Source: an uncultured Pelagibacteraceae bacterium
GTDB lineage: Bacteria > Pseudomonadota > Alphaproteobacteria > Pelagibacterales > Pelagibacteraceae
Direction of reading: 5' to 3'
DNA: 64,000 nt
Assembly: GCA_902603925.1 (NCBI GenBank)
Contig: CACKWQ010000002.1
Coordinates: 1 to 64,000 of the forward strand
The notes beneath the pieces were generated by a model, which was given only the letters and a program-made list of their open reading frames with translations, had not been told where the DNA came from and did not search any database. This document shows positions 19,899 through 29,924 of this stretch, in pieces. Position 1 is the stretch's first letter. Each line of letters opens with the position of its first letter. A program made the position numbers and the translations under genes.

Positions 19899-20468
19899 TT
19901 AGGGCTCTAGCTCTACATCCCAATACAAGTAATCCATCCAGCTTTTGTGTAAGAAATTAGGGGGAAAATTTTTTCCATTTTTATGCAAATCTTCAGTGCT
20001 AGGTCTAAAAGGTCTTTGGTTTAAAATCATACCTGAGTTTTCATAAAGTCTTCCACCTTTTTTTACATTACAACTTGAACAAGCTGTAACCACATTGTTC
20101 CAATCTGTTTTTCCACCCCTAGATCTTGGAAGCAAATGATCAAATGTAAGCTCATTATTGCTTCCACAATATTGACAAGTAAATTTATCTCTTAAAAAAA
20201 CATTAAACCGCGTAAAATTTGGATTTGATTGTGGTTTTACAAATGACTTAAGAGCAATTACGCTTGGAAGTTTCATGCTATAAGACGGACTTCTAATAAC
20301 TCGATCATAGTAACTTACTATTGATACTCTATCTAGAAAAACTGATTTAACTGAGTCCTGCCAGCTCCATAACGACAAAGGGTAATAGCTCAGGGGTCTA
20401 TAGTCTGCGTTTAAAACTAGAGCGGGACATTTTTCCAGGGAAATATTTTGTTCTATCATCTTAAACAT
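19899..20468 (-). CDS. HNH endonuclease family protein
   Basis: CQYCGSNNELTFDHLLPRSRGGKTDWNNVVTACSSCNVKKGG. Confidence 0.9.
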   Translation of the reverse strand: MFKMIEQNISLEKCPALVLNADYRPLSYYPLSLWSWQDSVKSVFLDRVSIVSYYDRVIRSPSYSMKLPSVIALKSFVKPQSNPNFTRFNVFLRDKFTCQYCGSNNELTFDHLLPRSRGGKTDWNNVVTACSSCNVKKGGRLYENSGMILNQRPFRPSTEDLHKNGKNFPPNFLHKSWMDYLYWDVELEP

Positions 20469-20533
20469 TTTAATAATGGTAACCTAAAAGAATAAATATT
20501 TCAATGGAGCATATTATTAAAATTTTTTATTAA

Positions 20534-21193
20534 TTATTTGTAAAGATTATTTGTTATATAATTTATTGCTTCTCTTGAAGCGTCCAAAGGTATACTATGT
20601 TCACAATTTTTAATAATCTTAGTATTAACCTCTATTTTATGCCTGATAAGAAAATCTTTAGCCTCTAATAAGTTATTAATTGGGACTATAGAATCAGTGT
20701 CGCCATGTAATAAGAAAACTTTAGTTTTTGATTTTATTCTTTCCGAAAGATTATCTTTGTTGATAATTTTTCCAGAAAATCCAACTATACAATTAAACTT
20801 TTGAATAGACGTTAATCCTATATTTATACTTAACATGCAACCTTGACTAAACCCGGATATGCAAATATCAGCATTCTCTAAATTATATTCTTTTTTTATT
20901 TCATCTATAAAAAAGTTAAGTTTTATTTCTGCTTTCAAAGACTCTTCTAAAATATAATCCTTGTCGTCATTAGATAAATCAAACCATTGAAAACCTGATG
21001 GACTAATTGAGCATTTTTCTTGCGCATCAGGACAAATTATTATTGTATTACTAAGATATCTCTTCCAATTATAAGATAACATACTTATATCTTTTCCATC
21101 TCCACCATATCCATGCAATAAAATAATAGCCTTTTTAACTTTTTGATTATTATCAGGTTCAATAATTACTGAATTAAGAGAAAATTTTTGCAT
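20534..21193 (-). CDS. Phospholipase/carboxylesterase family alpha/beta hydrolase
   Basis: LLHGYGGDGKD, ISGFSQGCMLSI, LLHGDTDSIVP, CEHSIP. Confidence 0.87.
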   Translation of the reverse strand: MQKFSLNSVIIEPDNNQKVKKAIILLHGYGGDGKDISMLSYNWKRYLSNTIIICPDAQEKCSISPSGFQWFDLSNDDKDYILEESLKAEIKLNFFIDEIKKEYNLENADICISGFSQGCMLSINIGLTSIQKFNCIVGFSGKIINKDNLSERIKSKTKVFLLHGDTDSIVPINNLLEAKDFLIRHKIEVNTKIIKNCEHSIPLDASREAINYITNNLYK

Positions 21194-21202
21194 ATTTATT
21201 AT

Positions 21203-21730
21203 TTAATCATATTCTTTTAACCAATTGATAAATTTTTTTTCTTCAAAATTTACTTCACCAATAACTCTTCCAAATTCCTCACCATTTTTATTTATGAAAA
21301 TGGTTGTTGGAATACCTCTCAATAAAAGTTTTTTTGTTATATTTAGTGATTTATCATAATATATTTTTAAGTTTTGAATATTTGTTTCTATATAAAATTC
21401 TTTAGCTTTTGTGACATGCTCTCTTCCAATATTTACTGCAATCACTTCTAGATTTTTAAGTTCTTGATTGACAGCTAAATTATCTAGGGATGGCATTTCA
21501 TCTCTACAAGGCAAACACCATGTTGCCCAAAAGTTTAAGACAATTAATTTATTTTTAAAATCGGAAAGCAAAATAGTTTCATTTTCAACATTTTTAAATT
21601 CCAGTTTTTCCAGTTTTTTGGGCTTATTATGAATGACCAAGTTTTTAATATTTAGTTGATCTATTGAATATGTTGATGTTGGTGATAATACATATATCAG
21701 AAGTATGAATAATTTAAAAAATTTTACCAT
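21203..21730 (-). CDS. TlpA/ResA-like thiol-disulfide oxidoreductase
   Basis: VLNFWATWCLPCRDEMPSLD, signal peptide. Confidence 0.9.
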   Translation of the reverse strand: MVKFFKLFILLIYVLSPTSTYSIDQLNIKNLVIHNKPKKLEKLEFKNVENETILLSDFKNKLIVLNFWATWCLPCRDEMPSLDNLAVNQELKNLEVIAVNIGREHVTKAKEFYIETNIQNLKIYYDKSLNITKKLLLRGIPTTIFINKNGEEFGRVIGEVNFEEKKFINWLKEYD

Positions 21731-21749
21731 TTAAAGGATATTACTTAAC

Positions 21750-23144
21750 ATGGTCATTAATAAAAACAATCGGACAGTTTGGAAATCTAGAATATCAAAA
21801 ACAAAATTGTCTTATTTTGACAAAATTGGTAGTTCAATCGATATTGACAAGAGACTATACAATGAGGATATTTCTTGTTCAATTGCACATGTGGAAATGC
21901 TCCATAAGCAAAAAATAATATCCTTTAAAATTAAAAATAAAATAATATTCGGTTTAAAAAAAATAAAAAACGAAATTATAAAAAAAAATTTTTTATTTCA
22001 TAAAGAGGACGAGGATATTCATATGAGTATTGAGCGAAGATTATTTGAGATTATTGGCGAAGATGCAGGCTTTCTGCATACTGCAAGATCAAGAAATGAT
22101 CAAGTTTTAACAGATTTTAAAATTTGGATAAAAAATAGCAGTAATGAAATCATAAAACTAATTAATAGTTTACTAAAAACTATTTTAAAAAATGCTGAAA
22201 AAAATGTGCATACTTTAATGCCTGGATTTACACACTTAAAAAATGCACAACCAATTTCATTTTCCCATTATTTATTAGCTTATATAGAAATGTTTATTAG
22301 AGACAAAAAAAGATTTGAAAATAATTTTACAAGTTTATTAGAAAATCCGTTAGGTGTTGCAGCATTGACCGGAACGACTTTTAATATTGACAGAACTTAT
22401 ACAACAAAAAAACTTAATTTCAATTCCTCAACAAAAAACTCTATCGACACAGTCTCTGATAGAGATTTTGTGTTAGATTTTTTGTATGCATCATCGGTAT
22501 GTTCAATGCATTTGTCTAGATTCGCAGAGGAGTTTATAATTTGGAATTCAGATGCTTTTAACCTGATTAGTCTTAATGATAAAATTGTTACTGGTTCTTC
22601 AATAATGCCACAGAAAAAGAATCCAGATCCCTTAGAATTTTTGAGAGGACAGACAGGTATCTTGTACGGAAACTTATTTTCAATGCTTACAATTCTTAAG
22701 GGTTTGCCTCTATCATACTTTAAGGATCTTCAAGAAGACAAAAAAATTGTATTTGATTCTTTCGACAAATTGAAACAATGTATTTTGATTTCAAATGAAG
22801 TTTTAAATAATTATACTGTTAATAAAAAAAGAATGTATCAACTGTGTAATATTGGATATTTAACTTCTACAGATTTGGCAGATTACATTGTAAGAGAGTT
22901 AAATTATCCTTTTAGGAAAGCTTATAATATTACTGCAAATTTAGTAAATTACTGTGAGAAAAATAAAAAAAGTTTTCAAGATTTAAGAATTGAGGATATC
23001 AAGAAAATTGAACCTAAGCTTAATGAAAATGTATTAAACATCTTTGATCTTAATAATTCAGTAAAATCAAAAAAGTCTTTTGGAGGAACATCTTTTGATA
23101 ACATAAAGAAAATGATAAAGATCTACAAAAAGGAAATTAAATGA
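21750..23144 (+). CDS. argH: Argininosuccinate lyase
   Basis: HTARSRNDQVLTDFK, GSSIMPQKKNPDPLE signature. Confidence 0.96.
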   Translation: MVINKNNRTVWKSRISKTKLSYFDKIGSSIDIDKRLYNEDISCSIAHVEMLHKQKIISFKIKNKIIFGLKKIKNEIIKKNFLFHKEDEDIHMSIERRLFEIIGEDAGFLHTARSRNDQVLTDFKIWIKNSSNEIIKLINSLLKTILKNAEKNVHTLMPGFTHLKNAQPISFSHYLLAYIEMFIRDKKRFENNFTSLLENPLGVAALTGTTFNIDRTYTTKKLNFNSSTKNSIDTVSDRDFVLDFLYASSVCSMHLSRFAEEFIIWNSDAFNLISLNDKIVTGSSIMPQKKNPDPLEFLRGQTGILYGNLFSMLTILKGLPLSYFKDLQEDKKIVFDSFDKLKQCILISNEVLNNYTVNKKRMYQLCNIGYLTSTDLADYIVRELNYPFRKAYNITANLVNYCEKNKKSFQDLRIEDIKKIEPKLNENVLNIFDLNNSVKSKKSFGGTSFDNIKKMIKIYKKEIK

Positions 23145-23263
23145 TAAAAAAAATTATACTTTTAGTTCTAATTTTTGGCTTTTTAATGTCTTGTGGAAGA
23201 AAAGGTGACCTAGAATTAAAGGAAAGCTATAAAGTTATAAATAAAGAAAAAGTGATTGTTTAA
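23141..23263 (+). CDS. lptM: Small LptM/YifL-like lipoprotein MIKKIILLVLIFGFLMSCGRKGDLELKESYKVINKEKVIV (not in ORF track)
   Basis: Lipobox LMSC + GRKGDL; ATGA overlap with argH and TAATG overlap with lysA; canonical argH-lptM-lysA position. Confidence 0.85.
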   Translation: MIKKIILLVLIFGFLMSCGRKGDLELKESYKVINKEKVIV

Positions 23264-24477
23264 TGAAATACAAAAATGGGCAATATCACATTGAGAATAT
23301 AAATGCTGAAAAAATTGTAAGAAAATTTGGAACGCCGTCATATATTTATTCGTACGATAAAATTAAAGAAAATATAAATAATTTTAAAAAGAATTTTAAG
23401 TCAATCAAACCAATCATATGTTTCTCGGTAAAATCAAATGCTAATTTACAAATTTTAAAAATTATCAAAAGTTTTGGATTAGGTGCAGATGTAGTTTCTA
23501 AAGGGGAGTTGATGATTGCTCTTAAGGCAGGAATTAAGCCTGATAAAATAGTATTCTCTGGGGTCGGAAAAACCACAAAAGAATTAAAATTCGCTATAGA
23601 TAGAAAAATTTTTCTTATCAATGCTGAGTCCGAAAGTGAAATTTTAGAAATTGAAAAATTGGCGAAAAGTAAAAATATAAAAGTAAAAATTGGAATTAGG
23701 CTGAACCCAGATACGGATGCAAACACTATTAGCAAAATTTCAACTGGGAAAAAAGAAAATAAATTTGGTGTAAACTTACAAACTTTTATTAAAATACTTA
23801 ATAAATATAAAGGCTCTAATTATATTAAAATGTCATGTTTGAGCGTTCATATTGGAAGTCAAATTACATCTCATAAACCATTTCAAAAAATGTTAAGTAT
23901 AGTCAAAAAAAGTATCCAAAAAAGCAACCATTCATTTGAGTATATAGATTTAGGAGGTGGAATGGGTATAAAATACAGTCATAAAGATAAAAAGCTGAAT
24001 TATAAAATTTATTGTAAGCTGATAGAAAAGTTTTTAAAGTCATTTAATTCTCGAATAATTTTCGAGCCTGGAAGATCAATAATAGGTAACGCAGGAGTAA
24101 TTATTTCAAGAATAATTTACATAAAGCAAACCCCTAAAATTGATTTTATTATAATGGATGCCGCTATGAATGATTTGATAAGACCTGCCCTTTATGGAAC
24201 TAATCACTCAATAATTCCTCTACACAAAAAGAAAACTAGAATCTCAAAAAAATATGAATTTGTGGGTCCAATTTGTGAAACTACAGACAAGTTTATGCTC
24301 ACAAAAAGTTATCAAAAACTTAAACAAAATGACTATTTAATTATTTGTGATGTAGGAGCATACGGGATGGTTTTATCTTCTAATTACAATCTAAGGCCAA
24401 AAGCCGTAGAAATTTTAGTTAAAAACTCGAAGTTAAAAATAATAAAAAAAAGACAAAGTATAACTGATATTATTTAA
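23263..24477 (+). CDS. lysA: Diaminopimelate decarboxylase
   Basis: CFSVKSNANLQIL (PLP Lys), HIGSQI, EPGRSIIGNAG, CETTDKF. Confidence 0.95.
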   Translation: MKYKNGQYHIENINAEKIVRKFGTPSYIYSYDKIKENINNFKKNFKSIKPIICFSVKSNANLQILKIIKSFGLGADVVSKGELMIALKAGIKPDKIVFSGVGKTTKELKFAIDRKIFLINAESESEILEIEKLAKSKNIKVKIGIRLNPDTDANTISKISTGKKENKFGVNLQTFIKILNKYKGSNYIKMSCLSVHIGSQITSHKPFQKMLSIVKKSIQKSNHSFEYIDLGGGMGIKYSHKDKKLNYKIYCKLIEKFLKSFNSRIIFEPGRSIIGNAGVIISRIIYIKQTPKIDFIIMDAAMNDLIRPALYGTNHSIIPLHKKKTRISKKYEFVGPICETTDKFMLTKSYQKLKQNDYLIICDVGAYGMVLSSNYNLRPKAVEILVKNSKLKIIKKRQSITDII

Positions 24478-24486
24478 CGCTATAAA

Positions 24487-25194
24487 ATGTTAAGAAATTT
24501 TATATTTAAATTTTTTTTTTATTTAGGTCTATCATTAATTTGTATTTTGTTTTTACCTGCTTTATTCTTACCAAGGAATTTAACGTCTATTGGTGGTAAA
24601 ATGCTAGGTTATTGGGCTGAAATATGTCTAAAAATTTTTTTATCTACAAAAATTACAATTACAGGAAGAGAAAATATAGTAAAAAATGAAAAATTTTTTA
24701 TTGCTTGTACACATCAGTCGATGTTTGAAACATTTTATTTACAAACAATTTTTAACGCACCTTTTTTTGTTTTAAAAAAAGAGTTAATTAATATACCAAT
24801 TTTCGGTAACTTTTTAAAAAAATTAGGCTGTATATCCATTTCAAGAGGTAAGGTTGATAGAGATAATCTTGATTTTTTAAATAAAATCAAAGTTTCTTTA
24901 GAAAAATCTAATGGACCTTTAATTATTTTTCCACAAGGAACAAGATACAACAGTTTTGAACGTCCTAACTTTAAAAAGGGAGTTGTAAGGATATATAATC
25001 TTAAAATTAAATGCCAGCCAGTAGTAATGAATTCAGGGGATATTTGGCCAAAACAGGGAAAAATGTCTTATAATAAAGAGTTAAAAATTTCTATTCTTAA
25101 CCCTATTAACTCAGGGATGAAAAATGATGAATTTATAAAATCTTTGGAAAATTCAATGTACAAAGAATTAGATAGATTAACTAACCTTTCATAG
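24487..25194 (+). CDS. plsC: 1-acylglycerol-3-phosphate O-acyltransferase
   Basis: CTHQSMFETF (HX4D-like), FPQGTRYNSFE. Confidence 0.88.
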   Translation: MLRNFIFKFFFYLGLSLICILFLPALFLPRNLTSIGGKMLGYWAEICLKIFLSTKITITGRENIVKNEKFFIACTHQSMFETFYLQTIFNAPFFVLKKELINIPIFGNFLKKLGCISISRGKVDRDNLDFLNKIKVSLEKSNGPLIIFPQGTRYNSFERPNFKKGVVRIYNLKIKCQPVVMNSGDIWPKQGKMSYNKELKISILNPINSGMKNDEFIKSLENSMYKELDRLTNLS

Positions 25195-26293
25195 GCATTA
25201 CAACATATATACTATCAAAATCTGTAGGATCTTTTATTAACGCCGGGGATCCAGTATCTTTTAAATAAATCTCTATATTATCTCCCTCTATTTGAGAGGC
25301 AATATCAATCAAATATCTTGAATTAAAACTTATATCCAATTCATCATTAAATTGAACTTTGATATTCTCTTTACCATCACCACTATTTGCATTGTTTACA
25401 GATAAATCAAGATTATTTTTCGTCAGTTTAAATTTTACTCCATCTTTTTTATCAAGTGAGACGGATGCCACTCTATCAACAGAGTTCAAAAATAATTTTA
25501 GGTCTATTTCTAATTTTTTCTTATTTTCTTTAGGAATAACCTGAACATAGTTTGGAAATTTTCCATCAATTAATTTTGAAATTAAAATACTATTATTTAA
25601 CTCAAATTTAATCTTAGATTTAATATTAGATATTTTTACATCACCTTCATAATCGTCTAACAAAGAGCATAACTGAAATATAGTTTTTTTTGGTAAAATT
25701 ATAGGTTCAAATTCGATTGACTCTTTAAGTTTAACCTTTGATACCGACATTCGATGACTATCAGTTGCTGCAGCGGTTAAATAATTTTGATCATTAATTT
25801 TAACGATATGTAAAAATATTCCACTTAAATAATGTCTAGTTTCATCATTAGATATTGAAAATTTACATTTACTTAAAATCTTTAGTAAGCTTTTAGAATT
25901 TATTACAAATTCATTTTCATTAAAATTTTCATCTGTAAGAGGAAATTCTGATGCGCTTATACAATTAAGATTAAAAACTGAATTTTCAGCTTCTAAATTT
26001 AATTTTGAATCATCTAACAATGTAAAGTTAATCTTTTTTCCAGATGAAATTTTCCTAATAATATCGTACATAATTGATGATGATGTAGTTGTTTTTCCAC
26101 CCTCTTTTACCTCGATATTTTTTATTTTGTGAATAAAGATTAAATCTAAATCTGTTGCAGTAACAGTTAGCTCTGAGTTGGAAACGTCTATTAGTACATT
26201 TGATAATATAGGTAGGGTGCTTCTTTTTTCTATAACACCCTGGCAGTAGTTAAGAGATTTTTGTATATCTTGTTGATTAGTGCTAAATTTCAT
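25181..26293 (-). CDS. dnaN: DNA polymerase III beta clamp
   Basis: LPILSNVLIDV, DSHRMS, C-terminal YVVMPMKG. Confidence 0.95.
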   Translation of the reverse strand: MKFSTNQQDIQKSLNYCQGVIEKRSTLPILSNVLIDVSNSELTVTATDLDLIFIHKIKNIEVKEGGKTTTSSSIMYDIIRKISSGKKINFTLLDDSKLNLEAENSVFNLNCISASEFPLTDENFNENEFVINSKSLLKILSKCKFSISNDETRHYLSGIFLHIVKINDQNYLTAAATDSHRMSVSKVKLKESIEFEPIILPKKTIFQLCSLLDDYEGDVKISNIKSKIKFELNNSILISKLIDGKFPNYVQVIPKENKKKLEIDLKLFLNSVDRVASVSLDKKDGVKFKLTKNNLDLSVNNANSGDGKENIKVQFNDELDISFNSRYLIDIASQIEGDNIEIYLKDTGSPALIKDPTDFDSIYVVMPMKG

Positions 26294-27698
26294 TATCCTT
26301 ATTAAAAATTATTTTATTTTTTAAAATATCGATATTTGTATTAAGTTCTGAGTCATTTTTTCTAAGTTTATCTATAGTTTTAACTGAATGAATTACAGTT
26401 GTATGGTCTCTGTTAGAAAATGCTCTACCAATCTCAGGTAATGACTTCGATGTCAAAGACTTTGCAAGATATATTGCAGTTTGTCTTGGTCTTACTAGAT
26501 ATCTTGATCTTCTCGATGATAACATTTCGTTTTTACTTATTTTGAAAAATTTACAAACTTCTGTTTGAATTATATCTATTGATACTTTATTTTCAGGTAA
26601 ATTAAGAAGATCTTTTAAAATTATACTTGTTTCAGATAGAGTTGGTACTTTATTGTAAATCCTTGAAAATGAAACTATACGATTCAAGGCTCCAACCAAC
26701 TCTCTTATACTAGTTTTGATTTTTTCGCTTAAAAATATTTTGACTTCATCACTTATATTTAAATTATTAGGGTTTAATAATTTTAGCTCCTCGGCCTTTT
26801 TTTGAATAATTTTAAATCTTAGTTCATAGTTTGCATTTTGGATATCTACAACTAAACCTCCTGAAAATCTTGATTTAATTCTCTCTTGAATTCTTGTTAG
26901 CTTATTTGGAGGTCTATCAGCCGAAACTACAATTTGTGAGTTATTATCTAATAGAGCATTAAATGTGTGAAAAAATTCCTCTTGCATAGCTTCTTTTCCA
27001 TTCATAAATTGAATATCGTCAATTATTAAAACATCTGTGTTTCTAAAATAGTCTTTAAATTTAACCATTTCATTTGCCTTAATTGATTTTACGAATTGAT
27101 ACATAAATCTCTCCGCAGATATAAACATCACTTTATTTGATTGTTTTAATTTTAGGCCAATAGCATTAAGTAGATGAGTCTTTCCCATCCCAACTCCACT
27201 ATATATGTATAAAGGATTATAATGAGCAATATCTCTAGAAACTTTTTTAGATGCTTCGAAAGCTAATTTATTGCTTTCCCCAATAATAAAGTTTTCAAAT
27301 TTTTTGTTAGGATCAATTCTATTATATTGTAGGTAGGAGTCCTTTATATATGAAACGTTTAAATTTTGTATATTCGATGCAAAACTTTTATTGTCAATAT
27401 TTTTTTCATTAACGACTTTATCATTTATTAAAAACTCAATTCTTATAATTTCATTTTTAAAAGTTTTTACAACTTGTAAAATTTGATCTAGATATCTTGA
27501 TGTAATCCAATCTCTTATAAATCTTGTAGATACAGATAATAATAGATAGTTATTAAACTCATCTTCAAATTCTATTTTTTTTAACCAACTTTCAAATATT
27601 TCGTTACCAAATTTCTCTTTAAATTTTTTTTGGACTTCAATCCAATTAATGATTTTCTTAGCTTCGTGGTTTGAGTTTTGACCTAAATTATTTTTCAT
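26283..27698 (-). CDS. dnaA: Chromosomal replication initiator DnaA
   Basis: GVGMGKTHLLNAIG Walker A, DVLIIDDIQF, C-terminal IGRAFSNRDHTTVIHSVKTI. Confidence 0.97.
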   Translation of the reverse strand: MKNNLGQNSNHEAKKIINWIEVQKKFKEKFGNEIFESWLKKIEFEDEFNNYLLLSVSTRFIRDWITSRYLDQILQVVKTFKNEIIRIEFLINDKVVNEKNIDNKSFASNIQNLNVSYIKDSYLQYNRIDPNKKFENFIIGESNKLAFEASKKVSRDIAHYNPLYIYSGVGMGKTHLLNAIGLKLKQSNKVMFISAERFMYQFVKSIKANEMVKFKDYFRNTDVLIIDDIQFMNGKEAMQEEFFHTFNALLDNNSQIVVSADRPPNKLTRIQERIKSRFSGGLVVDIQNANYELRFKIIQKKAEELKLLNPNNLNISDEVKIFLSEKIKTSIRELVGALNRIVSFSRIYNKVPTLSETSIILKDLLNLPENKVSIDIIQTEVCKFFKISKNEMLSSRRSRYLVRPRQTAIYLAKSLTSKSLPEIGRAFSNRDHTTVIHSVKTIDKLRKNDSELNTNIDILKNKIIFNKDNEI

Positions 27699-28019
27699 GA
27701 GGAATTAATTCCATATATGGTAACTAGAACTCTTTCAATAAGTTAAATTAATTTTTAAAAAAAATATAAAATCTAGGCTTGTAAAATTTTTACGTGCATT
27801 ATATTCGGTTTTACTATCCCTAAAAAAAAATTGGTAAAAAAAGTAATACTATTTTTAAATTAAAAACTAACCATATATAGTAATCAAAAAATAAAAATAA
27901 ATTATATTTAGTGTTAACTAATAAAATAAATTAAAGGTTGTAAAATTATATTCAGGTAATTTAATTTTTATTTAATAAAGTAATTCAAAATCTACTTTAA
28001 GTTGTTTAATTTTCTTAAC

Positions 28020-28280
28020 TTAAAGGTTGTTAATTTTTTTTGTAATTCTAGAAATATTTCTTGACGCATTTTTCTTTTTTATAATGCCAGTCTTAGCTAT
28101 TTTCATTAATTCTGAGTTAAGTTTTGGCAAAAAACTTATCGCTTCCTTTTTATTTTTTTTTTCTAAAATTAAGTTCATTTTCTTGATTGCCTTTTTAAAT
28201 CTTGTTTTTCGTGACTTATTTACTAATGTTTGTCTTGAAATTCTTCTTATACGTTTAATTGCAGATTTAGTATTTGCCAT
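28020..28280 (-). CDS. rpsT: 30S ribosomal protein S20 (start trimmed to MANTKSAIKR)
   Basis: MANTKSAIKRIRRISRQTLVNKSRKTRFKKAIKK. Confidence 0.93.
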   Translation of the reverse strand: MANTKSAIKRIRRISRQTLVNKSRKTRFKKAIKKMNLILEKKNKKEAISFLPKLNSELMKIAKTGIIKKKNASRNISRITKKINNL

Positions 28281-28330
28281 AAGCGCGTTTATATAGCTTG
28301 CCAATTATTCAGGGTCAACACAATTATGAA

Positions 28331-29188
28331 CTATTTTTGACAATTTTCACAATAAAAAGTGGATCTATTTGAAATATTAATTTTCTTGATTTTGAAAGAA
28401 CATTTATTCGGACATAATATATTTTCCTTATCATATACTTTAAACACATTTTGATACGATCCTGTTTCACCTTTTGTATCTTTAAAATTTCTTATACTAG
28501 ATCCTCCTTTTGTTATTGCTTTGTTCAAAACAAATCTAGAATATTTCAACAGTTTATTAACCTCCTCATTTTTGATATATTTACCTTTTTTTTGAGGTTT
28601 AATATTGCAATAAAATAAAATTTCGCTTGAGTAAATATTCCCTATCCCAGAGATTATTTTTTGGTCTAATAAAATATTTTTAATATTTTTATTTCTATTT
28701 TTTAGTTTATCTTTTATATATTTAAAATTAAATTTTTTATCTAAGGGATCTAATCCATTTTTACTTAGATAAAAATCCAAATTTGATTTGAATTTAAAAT
28801 ATTTAAAAAAACCAAACCTTCGTGGATCATTATAAACAATCTTAAAATTTGAAAACAATATTTCAATGTGATTATGTTTAAGGGGAATTGTAGGTGAATG
28901 ATAAAAACTTAGATTTGTCCTTTTGTTTTTTTTTTTTTTAATAATATGTAACGTCCCTGACATTCCAAAGTGAACAACTAGAAAAGTATTACCAGAAAGT
29001 TCTAATATTATATATTTTGCTTTTCTTGAAATATTTAGGATCTTCTTATTTTCAAGATTTTGCTCAAAATTTTTTTTTAAACCAAATCTTAGATTTCTGT
29101 TACTTACTATTACCTTTAAAATTCTTTTATATTGTACGTTTTTTTCTAGTGACTGTTTAACAATTTCTACTTCTGGTAATTCTGGCAT
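28331..29188 (-). CDS. mutM: Formamidopyrimidine-DNA glycosylase
   Basis: MPELPEVE N-terminus, YNDPRRFGFF, C-terminal zinc finger CPNKC...FYCENCQK. Confidence 0.96.
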   Translation of the reverse strand: MPELPEVEIVKQSLEKNVQYKRILKVIVSNRNLRFGLKKNFEQNLENKKILNISRKAKYIILELSGNTFLVVHFGMSGTLHIIKKKKNKRTNLSFYHSPTIPLKHNHIEILFSNFKIVYNDPRRFGFFKYFKFKSNLDFYLSKNGLDPLDKKFNFKYIKDKLKNRNKNIKNILLDQKIISGIGNIYSSEILFYCNIKPQKKGKYIKNEEVNKLLKYSRFVLNKAITKGGSSIRNFKDTKGETGSYQNVFKVYDKENILCPNKCSFKIKKINISNRSTFYCENCQK

Positions 29189-29219
29189 ATATTAATATAT
29201 AATAATTTTAAATTAAATT

Positions 29220-29924
29220 ATGTCTCAAAATTTACAACAAAATAGAGGTTTGGTTGAAAGTGTTTTCAACAATGTATATGACAAATATGATTTGATGAAT
29301 GACATAATGTCATTGGGTGCTCATAGAAGTTGGAAAAATAAATTAGTAAACATGATGAACCCATCCATAAACGACTCATTAATTGATGTAGGTTGTGGAA
29401 CTGGGGATATAGGGGAAATATATTCCAAAGCAACAAAAAAAAAATCGTATATTTTAAATGTAGATCCAAATCGAAAAATGATTGAAAAAGGAAAAGAGAG
29501 ATTAAAGGATTACAAAAATGTTTTATGGAAAATTGGATCTGGAGAAAAACTAGATATTGATAACGAAACTTTTAATTTTTATACAATAAGTTTTGGTTTA
29601 AGGAATACATCAAATGTAGAAAAAACGATTGCAGAAGCATACAGAGTGCTTAAAACTGGTGGGAGATTTTTATGTCTTGAATTTTCTAAAATTGAAAATC
29701 CAAACTTAGAATTCATATATAATCAATATTCAAAAATCATACCAAAAATAGGAAAATATGTAGTTGGCACAGAAAAACCCTATGAATATTTAATTAAAAC
29801 AATAAAGGATTTTATTAACCAAGAGGAACTTTTGGAGGTTATGAAATCTAAAAAATTTGTTAATTGTAATTATATTAATCTCAATGGTGGAGTTGTTGCA
29901 ATACACTCTGGCTGGAAAGTTTAA
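29220..29924 (+). CDS. ubiE: UbiE demethylmenaquinone/ubiquinone methyltransferase
   Basis: FNNVYDKYDLMNDIMSLGAHRSWK, DVGCGTGDIG. Confidence 0.95.
   Translation: MSQNLQQNRGLVESVFNNVYDKYDLMNDIMSLGAHRSWKNKLVNMMNPSINDSLIDVGCGTGDIGEIYSKATKKKSYILNVDPNRKMIEKGKERLKDYKNVLWKIGSGEKLDIDNETFNFYTISFGLRNTSNVEKTIAEAYRVLKTGGRFLCLEFSKIENPNLEFIYNQYSKIIPKIGKYVVGTEKPYEYLIKTIKDFINQEELLEVMKSKKFVNCNYINLNGGVVAIHSGWKV

Noticed and set aside
27699-28019. Chromosomal origin (oriC) next to dnaA
   Set aside because: I saw no clustered TTATCCACA-like DnaA boxes; in many alphaproteobacteria oriC is not adjacent to dnaA.
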